The notes: generated by a model from the sequence alone, not told the origin. Shown: positions 20,811-33,805, counted from the stretch's first letter. The stretch: DNA of 64,000 bases from Taudactylus pleione (GCA_031769625.1 JAUIMM010000582.1:2494501-2558500), one strand, 5' to 3'. Numbers and translations: made by a program.

Positions 20811-21062
20811 CATTATTATTATTATCATTTATTTATATTGCGCCACAAGTGTTCCGCAGCTCCTTACAAAGTACATGAACAAATAAGTAACCAGCGACTT
20901 ACTATACAATACAAAGCAGGACATGGACATGTATAATAAACATTGCTATATTAGCGACCTTTACACCCACATAAGCAGCCAGGTGTTAAGTGCCCTAGTG
21001 GGGAGTAAGAGATCAATTAAATGACAGTAGGGAGAAGCACAAGAGGGTAGAGGGCCCTGCTC
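20811..21062 (-). mobile_element. probable LINE 3' end with ATT tail
   Basis: On the minus strand 'agagccctctaccctc'-type sequence leads through 'ggagctgcggaacacttgtg' and 'gcgcaatataaataaatg' into an (AAT)n tail at 20811-20826. The plus-strand motif GGGCCCTGCTCGAAAGAGCT near 21050 is one often seen in amphibian and fish dispersed repeats. It is non-coding. The family name is not certain. Confidence 0.45.
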
Positions 21063-21147
21063 GAAAGAGCTTACATTCTTTATGCCCCATCCTGGTGCCG
21101 GCGAGGTTTTACTCTCCGCAATGGTTTGGCCGAGGGATGATACATCA

Positions 21148-21404
21148 TGGGGGGTGATTTAGAGTAATCCGCGGTTGTTTGTAAAATGAATTGCTGCCAC
21201 TCGTGTACACTGTGAATTGCCCCTGATAGCACTGTGCAATTGTGCAGCCGCGCGAAGACTCTTACCGCATATAGCGGGCGCAGATTCTGCTCGGTGTACT
21301 GTAAATGAGCAGGTTTCTGCGGCTCTGCTGTTGGACTGTGATTGGTTGCTATGAGCAACAACTCCACTTCTAAATAACCGCACTTTAGTAAATATACCCC
21401 CTTA
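21148..21404. mobile_element. MITE with TTTAGTAAATATACCCCC right end
   Basis: The right end resembles the GGGGTAAATTTACTAA termini of the element at 45723, and its 'tgattggttgctatgagcaa' block parallels 'gattggttgctataggtaac' there. The left end near 21148 (GGGGGGTGATTTAGAGTAA) is the diverged inverse. No exact target duplication was read. Confidence 0.5.
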
Positions 21405-21870
21405 GCGTAATGTTAATTGTGCGTAGCTATCAGACCCTTTGTGTCCTGTAACATCAGCAAGCTGCATATTAAAGCATTGAAAACTGGGCTCTGTAGGATT
21501 ATTATGCATGGTAGCACTGAACAGCAGATTCAAAATGTAGCCTTTCAGATAGAGCTCTCATCAGCTTTTCACTCTTTTCCTGTGATCAGTACCAACAGAA
21601 ACCTATGCACGTAAGATAAGAGATGAGCAGGTGCCAGTAGCGCTGCGAGCCATAATGGTTTATAACACTGCACAACAATGAGAATGTTTCCGATGTGAAA
21701 ATAGTTACTTCTATCCAATTGATGTCAGCATGCAAAGAATGAATATGACATTTATAACTCTCAGTTAGCTCCGAGTTCCGAGATATAGCCCATTTATGAC
21801 GACGTAGGGGTATTCCTAGTGACGTGGTCAGAATGGAGAGAATCTTACCAGCAATCTGCGTTCCGCAGAT
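21405..21870. other. non-coding stretch, no feature recognised
   Basis: No coding, RNA or transposon signal recognised. Confidence 0.3.
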
Positions 21871-21873
21871 GTA

Positions 21874-22510
21874 TGTTTCCTATGCTGTATGTTTGTTTCG
21901 TATGCTGTATGTTTGTTTCCTATGCTGTATGTTTGTTTCCTATGCTGTATGTTTGTTTCGTATGCTGTATGTTTGTTTCCTATGCTGTATGTGTGTTTCC
22001 TATGCTGTACGTTTGTTTCCTATGCTGTATGTTTGTTTCCTATGCTGTATGTTTGTTTCCTATGCTTTATGTTTGTTTCCTATGCTGTATGGTTGTTTCA
22101 TATGCTGTATGTTTGTTTCCTATGCTGTATGTGTGTTTCCTATGCTGTATGTTTGTTTCCTATGCTGTTTGTTTGTTTCCTTTGCTGTATGTGTGTTTCC
22201 TATGCTGTATGTTTGTTTCCTATGCTGTTTGTTTGTTTCCTATGCTGTATGTTTGTTTCCTATGCTGTATGTTTGTTTGTTTCCTATGCTGTATGTTTGT
22301 TTCCTATGCTGTATGTTTGTTTCCTATGCTGTATGTTTGTTTCCTATGCTGTATGTTTGTTTCCTATGCTGTATGTATGTTTCCTATGCTGTATGTATGT
22401 TTCCTATGCTGTATGTTTGTTTACTATGCTGTATGTTTGTTTGTTTCCTATGCTGTATGTTTGTTTCGTATGCTGTATGTTTGTTTCGTATGCTGTATGT
22501 TTGTTTAGTT
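21874..22510. repeat. 20-bp minisatellite (TATGCTGTATGTTTGTTTCC)
   Basis: About 31 units of exactly 20 bp, with two 4-bp slips (extra GTTT) near 22271 and 22437. Units differ at a few positions (TTTCC, TTTCG, GTGTG). Since 20 is not a multiple of three but the 60-bp triple unit lacks stops, all three plus frames stay open for over 200 codons and give a cysteine-rich repeat peptide. This is an array property and not a gene. Confidence 0.96.
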
Positions 22511-22704
22511 TTGTGTTCTTATTTGTGATTGATTGAATTAAAACAACTGTTATTTATTTTCTATCAAGAAAATATCAGATTATTTTAAAATAGCTATTCA
22601 CTATGACTATATTACTAATGTACATACAGTATAGTGCAAGTAGTGTAGCTCCAAAAATAGAGCTAGTAACATTCTGAAATCATTTTAGTTTTTCTTGACC
22701 TCAA

Positions 22705-25700
22705 ACTAGTAATGTATGACTATTAGTGATGTATGACTATTAGTAATGTATGACTATTAGTGATGTATGACTATTAGTGATGTATGACTATTAGTGATGT
22801 ATGACTATTAGTAATGTATGACTATTAGTAATGTATGACTATTAGTAATGTATGACTATTAGTAATGTATGACTATTAGTGATGTATGACTATTAGTAAT
22901 GTATGACTATTAGTGATGTATGACTATTAGTGATGTATGACTATTAGTAATGTATGACTATTAGTAATGTATGACTATTAGTGATGTATGACTATTAGTG
23001 ATGTATGACTATTAGTAATGTATGACTATTAGTAATGTATGACTATTAGTGATGTATGACTATTAGTAATGTATGACTATTAGTGATGTATGACTATTAG
23101 TGATGTATGACTATTAGTAATGTATGACTATTAGTGATGTATGACTATTAGTGATGTATGACTATTAGTAATGTATGATTATTAGTAATGTATGACTATT
23201 AGTAATGTATGACTATTAGTGATGTATGACTATTAGTGATGTATGACTATTAGTGATGTATGACTATTAGTAATGTATGACTATTAGTAATGTATGACTA
23301 TTAGTGATGTATGACTATTAGTGATGTATGACTATTAGTAATGTATGACTATTAGTAATGTATGACTATTAGTGATGTATGACTATTAGTAATGTATGAC
23401 TATTAGTGATGTATGACTATTAGTGATGTATGACTATTAGTAATGTATGACTATTAGTGATGTATGACTATTAGTGATGTATGACTATTAGTAATGTATG
23501 ATTATTAGTAATGTATGACTATTAGTAATGTATGACTATTAGTGATGTATGACTATTAGTGATGTATGACTATTAGTGATGTATGACTATTAGTGATGTA
23601 TGACTATTAGTAATGTATGACTGTTAGTGATGTATGACTATTAGTGATGTATGACTATTAGTAATGTATGACTATTAGTAATGTATGACTATTAGTGATG
23701 TATGACTATTAGTAATGTATGACTATTAGTGATGTATGACTATTAGTAATGTATGACTATTAGTGATGTATGACTATTAGTAATGTATGACTATTAGTGA
23801 TGTATGACTATTAGTAATGTATGACTATTAGTGATGTATGACTATTAGTGATGTATGACTATTAGTGATGTATGACTATTAGTGATGTATGACTATTAGT
23901 AATGTATGACTATTAGTGATGTATGACTATTAGTGATGTATGACTATTAGTGATGTATGACTATTAGTGATGTATGACTATTAGTGATGTATGACTATTA
24001 GTGATGTATGACTATTAGTGATGTATGACTGTTAGTGATGTATGACTATTAGTGATGTATGACTATTAGTGATGTATGACTATTAGTGATGTATGACTAT
24101 TAGTGATGTATGACTATTAGTAATGTATGACTATTAGTGATGTATGACTATTAGTAATGTATGACTATTAGTGATGTATGACTATTAGTGATGTATGACT
24201 ATTAGTGATGTATGACTATTAGTAATGTATGACTATTAGTGATGTATGACTATTAGTAATGTATGACTATTAGTAATGTATGACTATTAGTAATGTATGA
24301 CTATTAGTAATGGATGACTATTAGTAATGTATGACTATTAGTGATGTATGACTATTAGTGATGTATGACTATTAGTGATGTATGACTATTAGTAATGTAT
24401 GACTATTAGTAATGTATGACTATTAGTAACATATGACTATTAGTGATGTATGACTATTAGTAATGTATGACTATTAGTGATGTATGACTATTAGTGATGT
24501 ATGACTATTAGTAATGTATGACTATTAGTAATGTGTGACTATTAGTAATGGATGACTATTAGTGATGTATGACTATTAGTGATGTATGACTATTAGTGAT
24601 GTATGACTATTAGTGATGTACAGTATGACTATTAGTAATGTATGACTATTAGTAATGTATGACTATTAGTAATGGATGACTATTAGTGATGTATGACTAT
24701 TAGTGATGTATGACTATTAGTAATGTATGACTATTAGTGATGTATGACTATTAGTAATGTATGACTATTAGTGATGTATGACTATTAGTGATGTATGACT
24801 ATTAGTGATGTATGACTATTAGTAATGTATGACTATTAGTGATGTATGACTATTAGTAATGTATGACTATTAGTAATGTATGACTATTAGTAATGTATGA
24901 CTATTAGTAATGGATGACTATTAGTAATGTATGACTATTAGTGATGTATGACTATTAGTGATGTATGACTATTAGTAATGTATGACTATTAGTAATGTAT
25001 GACTATTAGTAACATATGACTATTAGTGATGTATGACTATTAGTAATGTATGACTATTAGTGATGTATGACTATTAGTGATGTATGACTATTAGTAATGT
25101 ATGACTATTAGTAATGTGTGACTATTAGTAATGGATGACTATTAGTGATGTATGACTATTAGTGATGTATGACTATTAGTGATGTATGACTATTAGTGAT
25201 GTACAGTATGACTATTAGTAATGTATGACTATTAGTAATGTATGACTATTAGTAATGGATGACTATTAGTGATGTATGACTATTAGTGATGTGTGACTAT
25301 TAGTGATGTATGACTATTAGTGATGTATGACTATTAGTGATGTATGATTATTAGTAATGTATGACTATTAGTAATGTATGACTATTAGTAATGTATGACT
25401 ATTAGTGATGTATGACTATTAGTAATGTATGACTGTTAGTAATGTATGACTATTAGTAATGTATGACTATTAGTGATGTATGACTATTAGTGATGTATGA
25501 CTATTAGTAATGTATGACTGTTAGTAATGTATGACTGTTAGTAATGTATGACTATTAGTGATGTATGACTATTAGTGATGTATGACTATTAGTGATGTAT
25601 GACTATTAGTAATGTATGACTGTTAGTGATGTATGACTATTAGTGATGTATGACTATTAGTGATGTATGACTATTAGTAATGTATGACTGTTAGTGATGT

Positions 25701-26253
25701 ATGACTATTAGTGATGTATGACTATTAGTGATGTATGACTGTTAGTAATGTATGACTATTAGTAATGTATGACTATTAGTGATGTATGACTATTAGTGAT
25801 GTATGACTATTAGTAATGTATGACTGTTAGTAATGTATGACTGTTAGTAATGTATGACTATTAGTGATGTATGACTATTAGTGATGTATGACTATTAGTG
25901 ATGTATGACTATTAGTGATGGATGACTATTAGTGATGTATGACTATTAGTGATGTATGACTATTAGTGATGTATGACTATTAGTAAGGTATGACTATTAG
26001 TGACGTATGATTATTAGTGACGTATGATTATTAGTGACGTATGACTATTAGTGACGTATGACTATTAGTGATGTATGACTATTAGTGATGTATGACTATT
26101 AGTGATGTATGACTATTAGTGATGTATGACTATTAGTGATGTATGACTATTAGTGATGTATGACTATTAGTGATGTATGACTATTAGTGATGTATGACTA
26201 TTAGTGATGTATGACTATTAGTAATGTATGACTATTAGTGATGTATGACTATT
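22705..26253. repeat. 17-bp satellite (ATGTATGACTATTAGTG/A), about 3.5 kb
   Basis: Roughly 208 units of 17 bp. Most differ only at one position (AGTAATG versus AGTGATG), so the array reads as a two-letter string. Rare marked units repeat at fixed spacing. AACATATGAC occurs at 24428 and 25011, and the 5-bp-expanded GTACAGTATGAC at 24618 and 25201, both 583 bp apart (34 units plus 5 bp). ATGATTATTAG at 23175 and 23498 is 323 bp apart (19 units). These mark block duplications. Every frame contains stops. Confidence 0.97.
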
Positions 26254-27432
26254 TTTAGAAAGGAAACAAATTAAAAGTATTCATTTGTTGTACAGTGTAA
26301 CGGAAGCTGTACAGCGAGCCAACGTTTATACCCTGACACTTGGACGGCAGCTGGGAATATATATAACCGAACCTCGTTGCTGTCCTGTAACTCACATTTA
26401 CCATCAGCCGTCTATTTCATGTACAGAAGCCATTGGGTAAATGAGGATGTGATAATAATATTCAGGAGATGAATCTAATGGTTGTCTGGCAGCATGAAAA
26501 TGTTTATGTGCAATGTTCTCATGACTGGAATAGAGTTAATGAAACATATGTAAATAAAACATTCTAACGATGCGATGATCAAATGATTAATGAGATCTAC
26601 CACTTCAACGTAGATGGAACTGCGCAAAGTACTAGAATTATCCCTAAAATCTAACTCTGCCCTTATACCGTATAAGTTACCGCCTACAATAATGAAGAAA
26701 GTAATTACTATATAGTATGTGACTTATCGCTGGATATCGGAATATAGTCACAAACTCCATTCATCATGTACAGCTCATTTCCCCTAAACCAACAAGAATA
26801 CGGCCCCACGCCGCAGCGCCAGATGTAAAGACGTCCTGTTCCCCCACCCGTGTATTCTGTATATAAATCATTAGTGACTGTGATTCATCTCTTTAGTAAT
26901 ACATTTCTTTATTTGTTTTCTACACAGTTAAATGTGTTTAATGTACGAGATGTGGTGTCCGGGTGTTCCCCTGATCTTTTACACATAGAAAGTGCCCACA
27001 ACCCAAATAAAGGGTCTGTAATTAGGATTTGCAGGGAGCCCCAGGCTGACAAGATACTAATGACATATTACCCTGGCTGGTAATAAGACACAGTAAAGGA
27101 AGCAATATGGAAACCCCGCAGGGGTGACTGTTACATTGTGACAGATAAGACACAGAGGACTGTACCAGGGGATGAAATATTTGGTTACTCCCCAACCACT
27201 ACTGATAGAATGCAGAGCCAGAATATAGGGCCACGTGGGCCTGAGGCTGAAAATGATCAGGTGCCTATTGTGGGGAGTGAAGGAGGTGTGGCCAGTGCTG
27301 TGTGGGCGTGGCCAGTGACTTGTGGGAGTGGCCAGTGCCATGTAGGCGTGTACTGTCAGCCCCAGTCCAATATCTCCCTATATACATAAATGTTGAACAA
27401 TTGCATCATTTTGTGAGGTGAAGAGAAATAAT
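26254..27432. other. non-coding, unique-looking AT-rich stretch
   Basis: No repeats between 26254 and about 27040. The segment 26380-26640 is AT-rich with several TAAT cores and no transposon features, a plausible but unproven conserved non-coding segment. Around 27290-27350 are three short 'gtggccagtgctgtgtgggc' type units. Confidence 0.35.
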
Positions 27433-27619
27433 AGGGTCTAGTTACTAAGCAGTGTTAAGAGACAGACTGAAAAGTGATAAGAAAGTGATAAGGAGCCAGC
27501 CATCAGCTCCCAACTGTCATTTTTCAAACACAGCCTGTGAGGTGACAGTTGGGAGCTGATTGGCTGGTACCTTATCACTTTTCACTCTGTCTCCTAACAC
27601 TGCTTAGTAAATAGACCCC
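27433..27619. mobile_element. palindromic MITE, third copy of the 14542 family
   Basis: AGGGTCTAGTTACTAAGCAG at the left and its inverse at the right, with the same AAAAGTGATAAG and CAGCTCCCAACTGTCAT arms. The central loop is inverted relative to 14542 (CAAACACAGCCTGTGAGG here), as expected for insertion on the other strand. The target duplication is unclear. Confidence 0.82.
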
Positions 27620-27995
27620 TTAATGATTTATGGCAGACAGTGTGGCTGGTAATCATCATGCTGTCTTGATGACGGACCTATTATTATGTGAAGGCCTGGA
27701 GCTGTAGTCCTATCTGCCCCATTGTTAACCTGTCCCTGATAGAATGTGGTTCCTCCCAGCACTGTATATGCAGGACGGGGTAAGTAATATGGCGCACACA
27801 CTACAGTATATGCTGTGATCACTCCTCTACATCTCCTGCTGTGACCTACCGGGGATTCCTGCCCAGGAGAGGGCACCAGATACCCTCATACCGACTGAGG
27901 TGTGTCCCGATGTGAGGTAAGTGACCCGCCATCCTGCATATCAGGAGATTTGTCCTGATAGGGGACAGTGACCAGAAACGGCCCACTAAGCAACC
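27620..27995. other. non-coding stretch before the 46-bp array
   Basis: No feature recognised. Confidence 0.3.
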
Positions 27996-30900
27996 AGTGC
28001 GCACACCATTGAAGCGGTGTGAGAAGTGGTACTATGCAGCGTCACATAGCCCAGTATACAGAACAGGAGAAGTGGTACTATGCAGTGTCACATATACCAG
28101 TATACAGAACAGGAGAAGTGGTACTATGCAGTGTCACATAGCCCAGTATACAGAACAGCAGAAGTGGTACTATGCAGCGTCACATAGCTCAGTATACAGA
28201 ACAGGAGAAGTGGTACTATGCAGTGTCACATAGCCCAGTATACAGAACAGGAGAAGTGATACTATGCAGCATCACATAGCCCAGTATACAGAACAGGAGA
28301 AGTGGTACTATGCAGTGTCACATAGCCCAGTATACAGAACAGGAGAAGTGATACTATGCAGTGTCACATAGCCCAGTATACAGAACAGGAGAAGTGATAC
28401 TATGCAGTGTCACATAGCCCAGTATACAGAACAGGAGAAGTGATACTATGCAGCGTCACATAGCCCAGTATACAGAACAGGAGAAGTGGTACTATGCAGT
28501 GTCACATAGCCCAGTATACAGAACAGGAGAAGTGGTCCTATGCAGTCACATAGCCCAGTATACAGAACAGGAGAAGTGGTACTATGCAGTCACATAGCCC
28601 AGTATACTGAACAGGAGAAGTGGTACTATGCAGTGTCACATAGCCCAGTATACAGAACAGGAGAAGTGGTACTATGCAGTGTCACATAGCCCAGTATACA
28701 GAACAGGAGAAGTGGTACTATGCAGTGTCACATAGCCCAGTATACAGAACAGGAGAAGTGGTACTATACAGTGTCACATATCCCAGTATACAGAACAGGA
28801 GAAGTGGTACTATGCAGTGTCACATATCCCTGTATACAGAACAGGAGAAGTGGTACTATGCAGTGTCACATATCCCAGTATACAGAACAGGATAAGTGGT
28901 ACTATGCAGTGTCACCTAGCCCAGTATACAGAACAGGAGAAGTGGTACTATGCAGTGTCACATAGCCCAGTATACAGAACAGGAGAAGCAGTACTATGCA
29001 GTGTCACATATCCCTGTATACAGAACAGGAGAAGTGGTACTATGCAGTGTCACATAGCCCAGTATACAGAACAGGAGAAGCAGTACTATGCAGTGTCACA
29101 TATCCCTCTATACAGAACAGGAGAAGTGGTACTATGCAGTGTCACATATCCCTGTATACAGAACAGGAGAAGTGGTACTATGCAGCGTCACATATCCCAG
29201 TGTACAGAACAGGAGAAGTGGTACTATGCAGTGTCACATATCCCAGTATACAGAACAGTAGAAGTGGTACTATGCAGTGTATCACATATTCCAGCATGCA
29301 GAACAGGAGACGTGGTACTATGCAGCGTCACATAGCCCAGTATACAGAACAGGAGAAGTGGTACTATGCAGTGTCACATATATCAGTATACAGAACAGGA
29401 GAAGTGGTACTATGCAGTGTCACATATCCCAGTATACAGAACAGGAAAAGTGGTACTATGCAGTGTCACATAGCCCAGTATACAGAACAGGAGAAGTGGT
29501 ACTATGCAGCGTCACATAGCCCAGTATACAGAACAGGAGAAGTGGTACTATACAGTGTCACATATCCCAGTATACAGAACAGGAGAAGTGGTACTATGCA
29601 GTGTCACATATCCCTGTATACAGAACAGGAGAAGTGGTTCTATGCAGCGTCACATAGCCCAGTATATAGAACAGGAGAAGTGGTACTATGCAGTGTCACA
29701 TAGCCCAGTATACAGAACAGGAGAAGCAGTACTATGCAGTGTCACATATCCCTGTATACAGAACAGGAGAAGTGGTACTATGCAGTGTCACATAGACCAG
29801 TATACAGAACAGGAGAAGCAGTACTATGCAGCGTCACATATCCCAGTATACAGAACAGGAGAAGTGGTACTATGCAGTGTCACATATCCCAGTATACAGA
29901 ACAATAGAAGTGGTACTATGCAGCGTCACATATCCCAGTATACAGAACAGGAGAAGTGGTACTATGCAGTGTCACATAGCCCAGTATACAGGACAGGAGA
30001 AGTGGTACTATGCAGTGTCACATATACCAGTATACAGAACAGGAGAAGTGGTACTATGCAGTGTCACATATCCCAGTATACAGAACAGGAGAAGTGGTAC
30101 TATGCAGTGTCACATAGCCCAGTATACAGAACAGGAGAAGTGGTACTATGCAGTGTCACATAGCCCAGTATACAGAACAGGAGAAGTGGTACTATGCAGT
30201 GTCACATAGCCCTGTATACTGAACATGAGAAGTGGTACTATGCAGCGTCACATAGCCCAGTATACAGAACAGGAGAAGTGGTACTATGCAGTCACATATC
30301 CCAGTATACAGGACAGAAGAAGTGGTACTATGCAGCGTCACATATCCCAGTATACAGAACAGGAGAAGTGGTACTATGCAACGTCACATATCCCAGTGTA
30401 CAGAACAGGAGAAGTGGTACTATGCAGTGTCACATATCCCAGTATACAGAACAGGAGAAGTGGTACTATGCAGTCACATAGCCCAGTATACAGAACAGGA
30501 GAACTGGTACTATGCAGTGTCACATAGCCCAGTATACAGAACAGGAGAAGTGGTACTATGCAGCATCACATAGCCCAGTATACAGAACAGGAGAAGTGGT
30601 ACTATGCAGTCACATAGCCCAGTATACAGAACAGGAGAAGTGGTACTATGCAGTCACATATCCCAGTATACAGGACAGAAGAAGTGGTACTATGCAGTCA
30701 CATAGCCCAGTATACAGAACAGGAGAAGTGGTACTATGCAGTGTCACATAGCCCTGTCTACTGAACATGAGAACTGGTACTATGCAGTGTCACATAGCCC
30801 AGTATACAGAACAGGAGAAGTGGTACTATGCAGCGTCACATATCCCAGTATACTGAACAGGAGAAGTGGTACTATGCAGTGTCACATATCCCAGTATACA

Positions 30901-31551
30901 GAACAGGAGAAGTGGTACTATGCAGTGTCACATATCCCAGTATACAGAACAGGAGAAGTGGTACTATGCAGTGTCACATATCCCAGTATACAGAACAGGA
31001 GAAGTGGTACTATACAGCGTCACATAGCCCAGTATACAGAACAGGAGAAGTGGTACTATGCAGTGTCACATAGCCCAGTATACAGAACAGGAGAAGTGGT
31101 ACTATGCAGTGTCACATATCCCAGTATACAGAACAGGAGAAGTGGTACTATGCAATGTCACATAGCCCAGTATACTAAACAGGAGAAGTGGTACTATGCA
31201 GTGTCACATATCCCAGTATACAGAACAGGAGAAGTGGTACTATGCAGTGTCACATATCCCAGTATACAGAACAGGAGAAGTGGTACTATGCAGTGTCACA
31301 TAGCCCAGTATACTAAACAGGAGAAGTGGTACTATGCAGTGTCACATATCCCAGTATACAGAACAGGATAAGTGGTACTATGCAGTGTCACATAGCCCAG
31401 TATACAGAACAGGGGAAGTGGTACTATGCAGCGTCACATAGCCCAGTATACAGAACAGGAGAAGTGGTACTATGCAGTGTCACATATCCCAGTATACTGA
31501 ACAGGAGAAGTGGTACTATGCAGTGTCACATAGCCCAGTATACAGAACAAA
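27996..31551. repeat. 46-bp satellite, about 77 units
   Basis: The unit is 'gtcacatagcccagtataca', 'gaacaggagaagtggtacta', 'tgcagt'. Variants alternate at CATAGCCC/CATATCCC and CAGTG/CAGCG, and several units lack GT (44 bp). As 46 leaves remainder one on division by three and a three-unit cycle has no stop, all plus frames give repetitive peptides up to 235 codons. These are not genes. The array is broken at its right end by inserted elements, and a lone unit resumes at 33478. Confidence 0.97.
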
Positions 31552-32135
31552 GGGCCTGATTCAGAGCCACTCGTAAGCGGACACTCGTTCGCTCCGAGCG
31601 ATGTTCGCACAACTGCGCATGCGTATGGGTTGTAATACGCATGCGCGAACCAGTCATTGCGGTCGGAAATTGTGTGCTCGCAAAATAGCGAATGCCTGCT
31701 AATTTGAGTCACAGAATGAGGCGTTTGTGGGTGGTAACAGGGGAAGGTGCTTGAAAACGGGGAGTGGAGATCCGAACGCAGGCGTGCCAAAAGGTCAAAA
31801 CGGGCGTTTTAAGGGTGTGCATAATTAACAAAGCAGCGTCATCGGCCACGTCACTTGGTTCTCTTTTAGCCTGAACTGTTCGCATGATTGCGGTAGGAAA
31901 ATCCAACCACAAGCACTGCGAGCAGTTCAGACGCCTTTCGATGTACTCGATTAATCTAATAAATAGCGGAGATGACGTAGGATGCGAGCGGCCAGGGGGC
32001 GTCTTTACAAAATAGCGAGCGCATATTTCGTTCACTCGTTCAGACGTAGAGGCGTCAACAGAGCGCTCAATTTAAATAGCCGGCCCTTTTTCTGAACAAC
32101 CGTTCGCAAATAACGTCCGGCTCTGAATCAGGCCC
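31552..32135. mobile_element. CATTCAGA-family element, J/O subfamily, copy J
   Basis: Ends are GGGCCTGATTCAGAG and CTCTGAATCAGGCCC, with AAA duplications (31549-31551, 32136-32138). Closely related to 51048-51645, sharing 'gtggtaacaggggaaggtgc', 'aaaacggggagtggagat', 'gtgtgcataattaa' and 'atgtactcgattaatctaat'. It is inserted at or near the junction between the 46-bp array and the DIRS relic. Its minus-strand frames have no known domain. Confidence 0.88.
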
Positions 32136-32138
32136 AAA

Positions 32139-33477
32139 GCCCCTCTGCAGTACAGGTGCGACAGGGCGGGAGTCCTGTGGAACCCTATGGACTTCGTAGA
32201 AATAAAGGTGCGGACATCAGGAAGGGTAGTAATCCTACACTGAAACCACACTGATAGGTCAGAAACCTGCACCTTCAGGGAAGCAAGAAGAAGACCGTGA
32301 TCTAAGCCCGCCTGTAGGAAAGCCAAAACCCTGGATATCCTAAAGACCTGAGGATCATAGCCTCTAGGCGACACCATTCAAAGAAAGTATGCCACACTCT
32401 GTGGTAAATTCTTGCAGAAGCAGGCTTCCAAGCTCTGAGCATGGTGTTAACTACAGAGCTGGAAAAACCCCTGGACCTTAAGAAAGCTGTCTCAACAGCC
32501 ACGGCATCAAAGACAGACGACCCAGGTCCGGGTAATGGCTAGGAACTTGAGACAACAGTTCCAGACGTAGAGGCAACAGCATCGGAGTATCTACGGAGAG
32601 ACTACGAAGATCTGAGTAGCAGTGCCGTCTGGGCCACGCTGGAGCTATCAGCAGGAGTGTGCCGCCTTCTTGCTCGAATTTGCGAATCACTCGAGGAAGA
32701 AGGGAGAACGGAGGGAAGAGGTACGCAAACTGGTAGGTCCACCGGACCGACAGAGCGTCTACCAGAAGTGCCTCTGAGTCTCTTGTTCTTCACCCGTACA
32801 CAGGTAGCTTGTTGTTGTGTCGGGAGGCCATGAGGTCTATCTCTGGAAGGCCCCACTTGTTCACCAGCAGTTGAAACACCTCCTGGTGAAGAGACCATTC
32901 TCCTGGATGCACGTCTTGACGACTGAGAAAGGACTCCTGGTATGAACACTGACGATATTGCAGGGAGATTGCCTTCCGCCCAAGCTAGAATTCAGGACAC
33001 CTCTGTCAGGGCCGCCTGACTGCGGGTTCCCCCTTGGCGGTTTATGTAAGTCACCGTGGTGGCGTTGTCTGACTGCACCTGCACGGGTTTTCCATGGAGG
33101 ACATGTGCTGCTTGTTGGAGAGCTTTGAATACTGCCCGAAGTTCCAAGATGTTTATTGGAAGCGCAGATTCTGCTGGCATCAACCTTCCCTGGAAGTGCG
33201 GACCAGTCACTGCTCCCCAGCCTCGGAGACTGGCGTCCGTTGTCAGAAGAACCCAGTCCGCAATCCAAACGTGGCGCCCCCTCTCTAAAAATGGTGACCC
33301 GACCGAGCCGGGCACCGACTAAACTGATTTGCCTTGGCTCGGGGGCGGGGTATAGGAGAGGGACCCCAGTGCATCCTGTGAGGCTGTAAAAACTTATCTC
33401 TGTGGTGCCCGATGACTACCGCCATCGCCTATACCCCAAGGTATCCTGTGGATACCCTATGGACCCTGATGTAGAAA
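32139..33477 (-). pseudogene. DIRS-type retrotransposon relic (RNase H, linker and start of tyrosine recombinase)
   Basis: Read on the minus strand. At 33268-33477 is a terminal segment with blocks such as 'agggtccatagggtatcc' and 'cctataccccgcccccgag', shared with 49213-49360. Directly after it comes a reverse transcriptase/RNase H C-terminal region near 33250-32990, with the motifs TTDASLRGWGAV, INILELRAVF and VQSDNATTVTYINRQGG, the DIRS/gypsy RNase H signature. A connecting region at 32860-32600 follows. Then comes the N-terminal part of the tyrosine recombinase at about 32500-32210 (KPASARIYHRVWHTFFEWC, ending PDVRTF). After that the sequence turns back into terminal-type sequence (32135-32215). 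Gag, most of the reverse transcriptase, any methyltransferase-like domain and the recombinase catalytic half are missing. Frames are broken by several shifts and stops, so it is inactive. Confidence 0.85.
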
Positions 33478-33513
33478 TACCAGTATACAGAACAGGAGAA
33501 GCGGTACTATGCT
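33478..33513. repeat. lone 46-bp satellite unit beyond the insertion
   Basis: CCAGTATACAGAACAGGAGA followed by AGCGGTACTATGC matches the 27996-31551 unit with one change. It sits immediately after the DIRS relic. The simplest reading is that the DIRS element and copy J landed inside the array near its edge. Confidence 0.9.
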
Positions 33514-33805
33514 TCTTAAGGTCCTGCACACATGCGTCCGGCGGTATTTCATACCGATCCCCTCCAGTCAACCCAAAATAGTCCCTTTTTCACAGTCCCC
33601 TTTTTCACATGACACCCTGAATAACATCACAGATATTTCCCATAATTCAGACGCCTGACAACCCCAAACTGTCAGGATTAATGGAAATACGTTACAGGTT
33701 CTAACTTGGTTGGCCTTTGTACTATGAGTAAACTTTACATCACATCGGTGTCCTAATTTTTCTATGAAATTAATGGTGCCCAACTGTATTGCTGTTTAGA
33801 TCTAA
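33514..33805. other. non-coding stretch, no feature recognised
   Basis: No supported feature. Confidence 0.3.

Noticed and set aside
21819..22536. Three overlapping open frames of 215-234 codons, cysteine/phenylalanine-rich
   Set aside because: All three frames are translations of the same 20-bp repeat.
22705..26253. CRISPR array
   Set aside because: The 17-bp units are directly contiguous with no unique spacers, and the genome is eukaryotic.
28996..31371. Many open frames of 80-235 codons with HIAQYTEQEKWYY-type repeats
   Set aside because: The peptides follow the 46-bp array in every frame, with no flanking exon signals.
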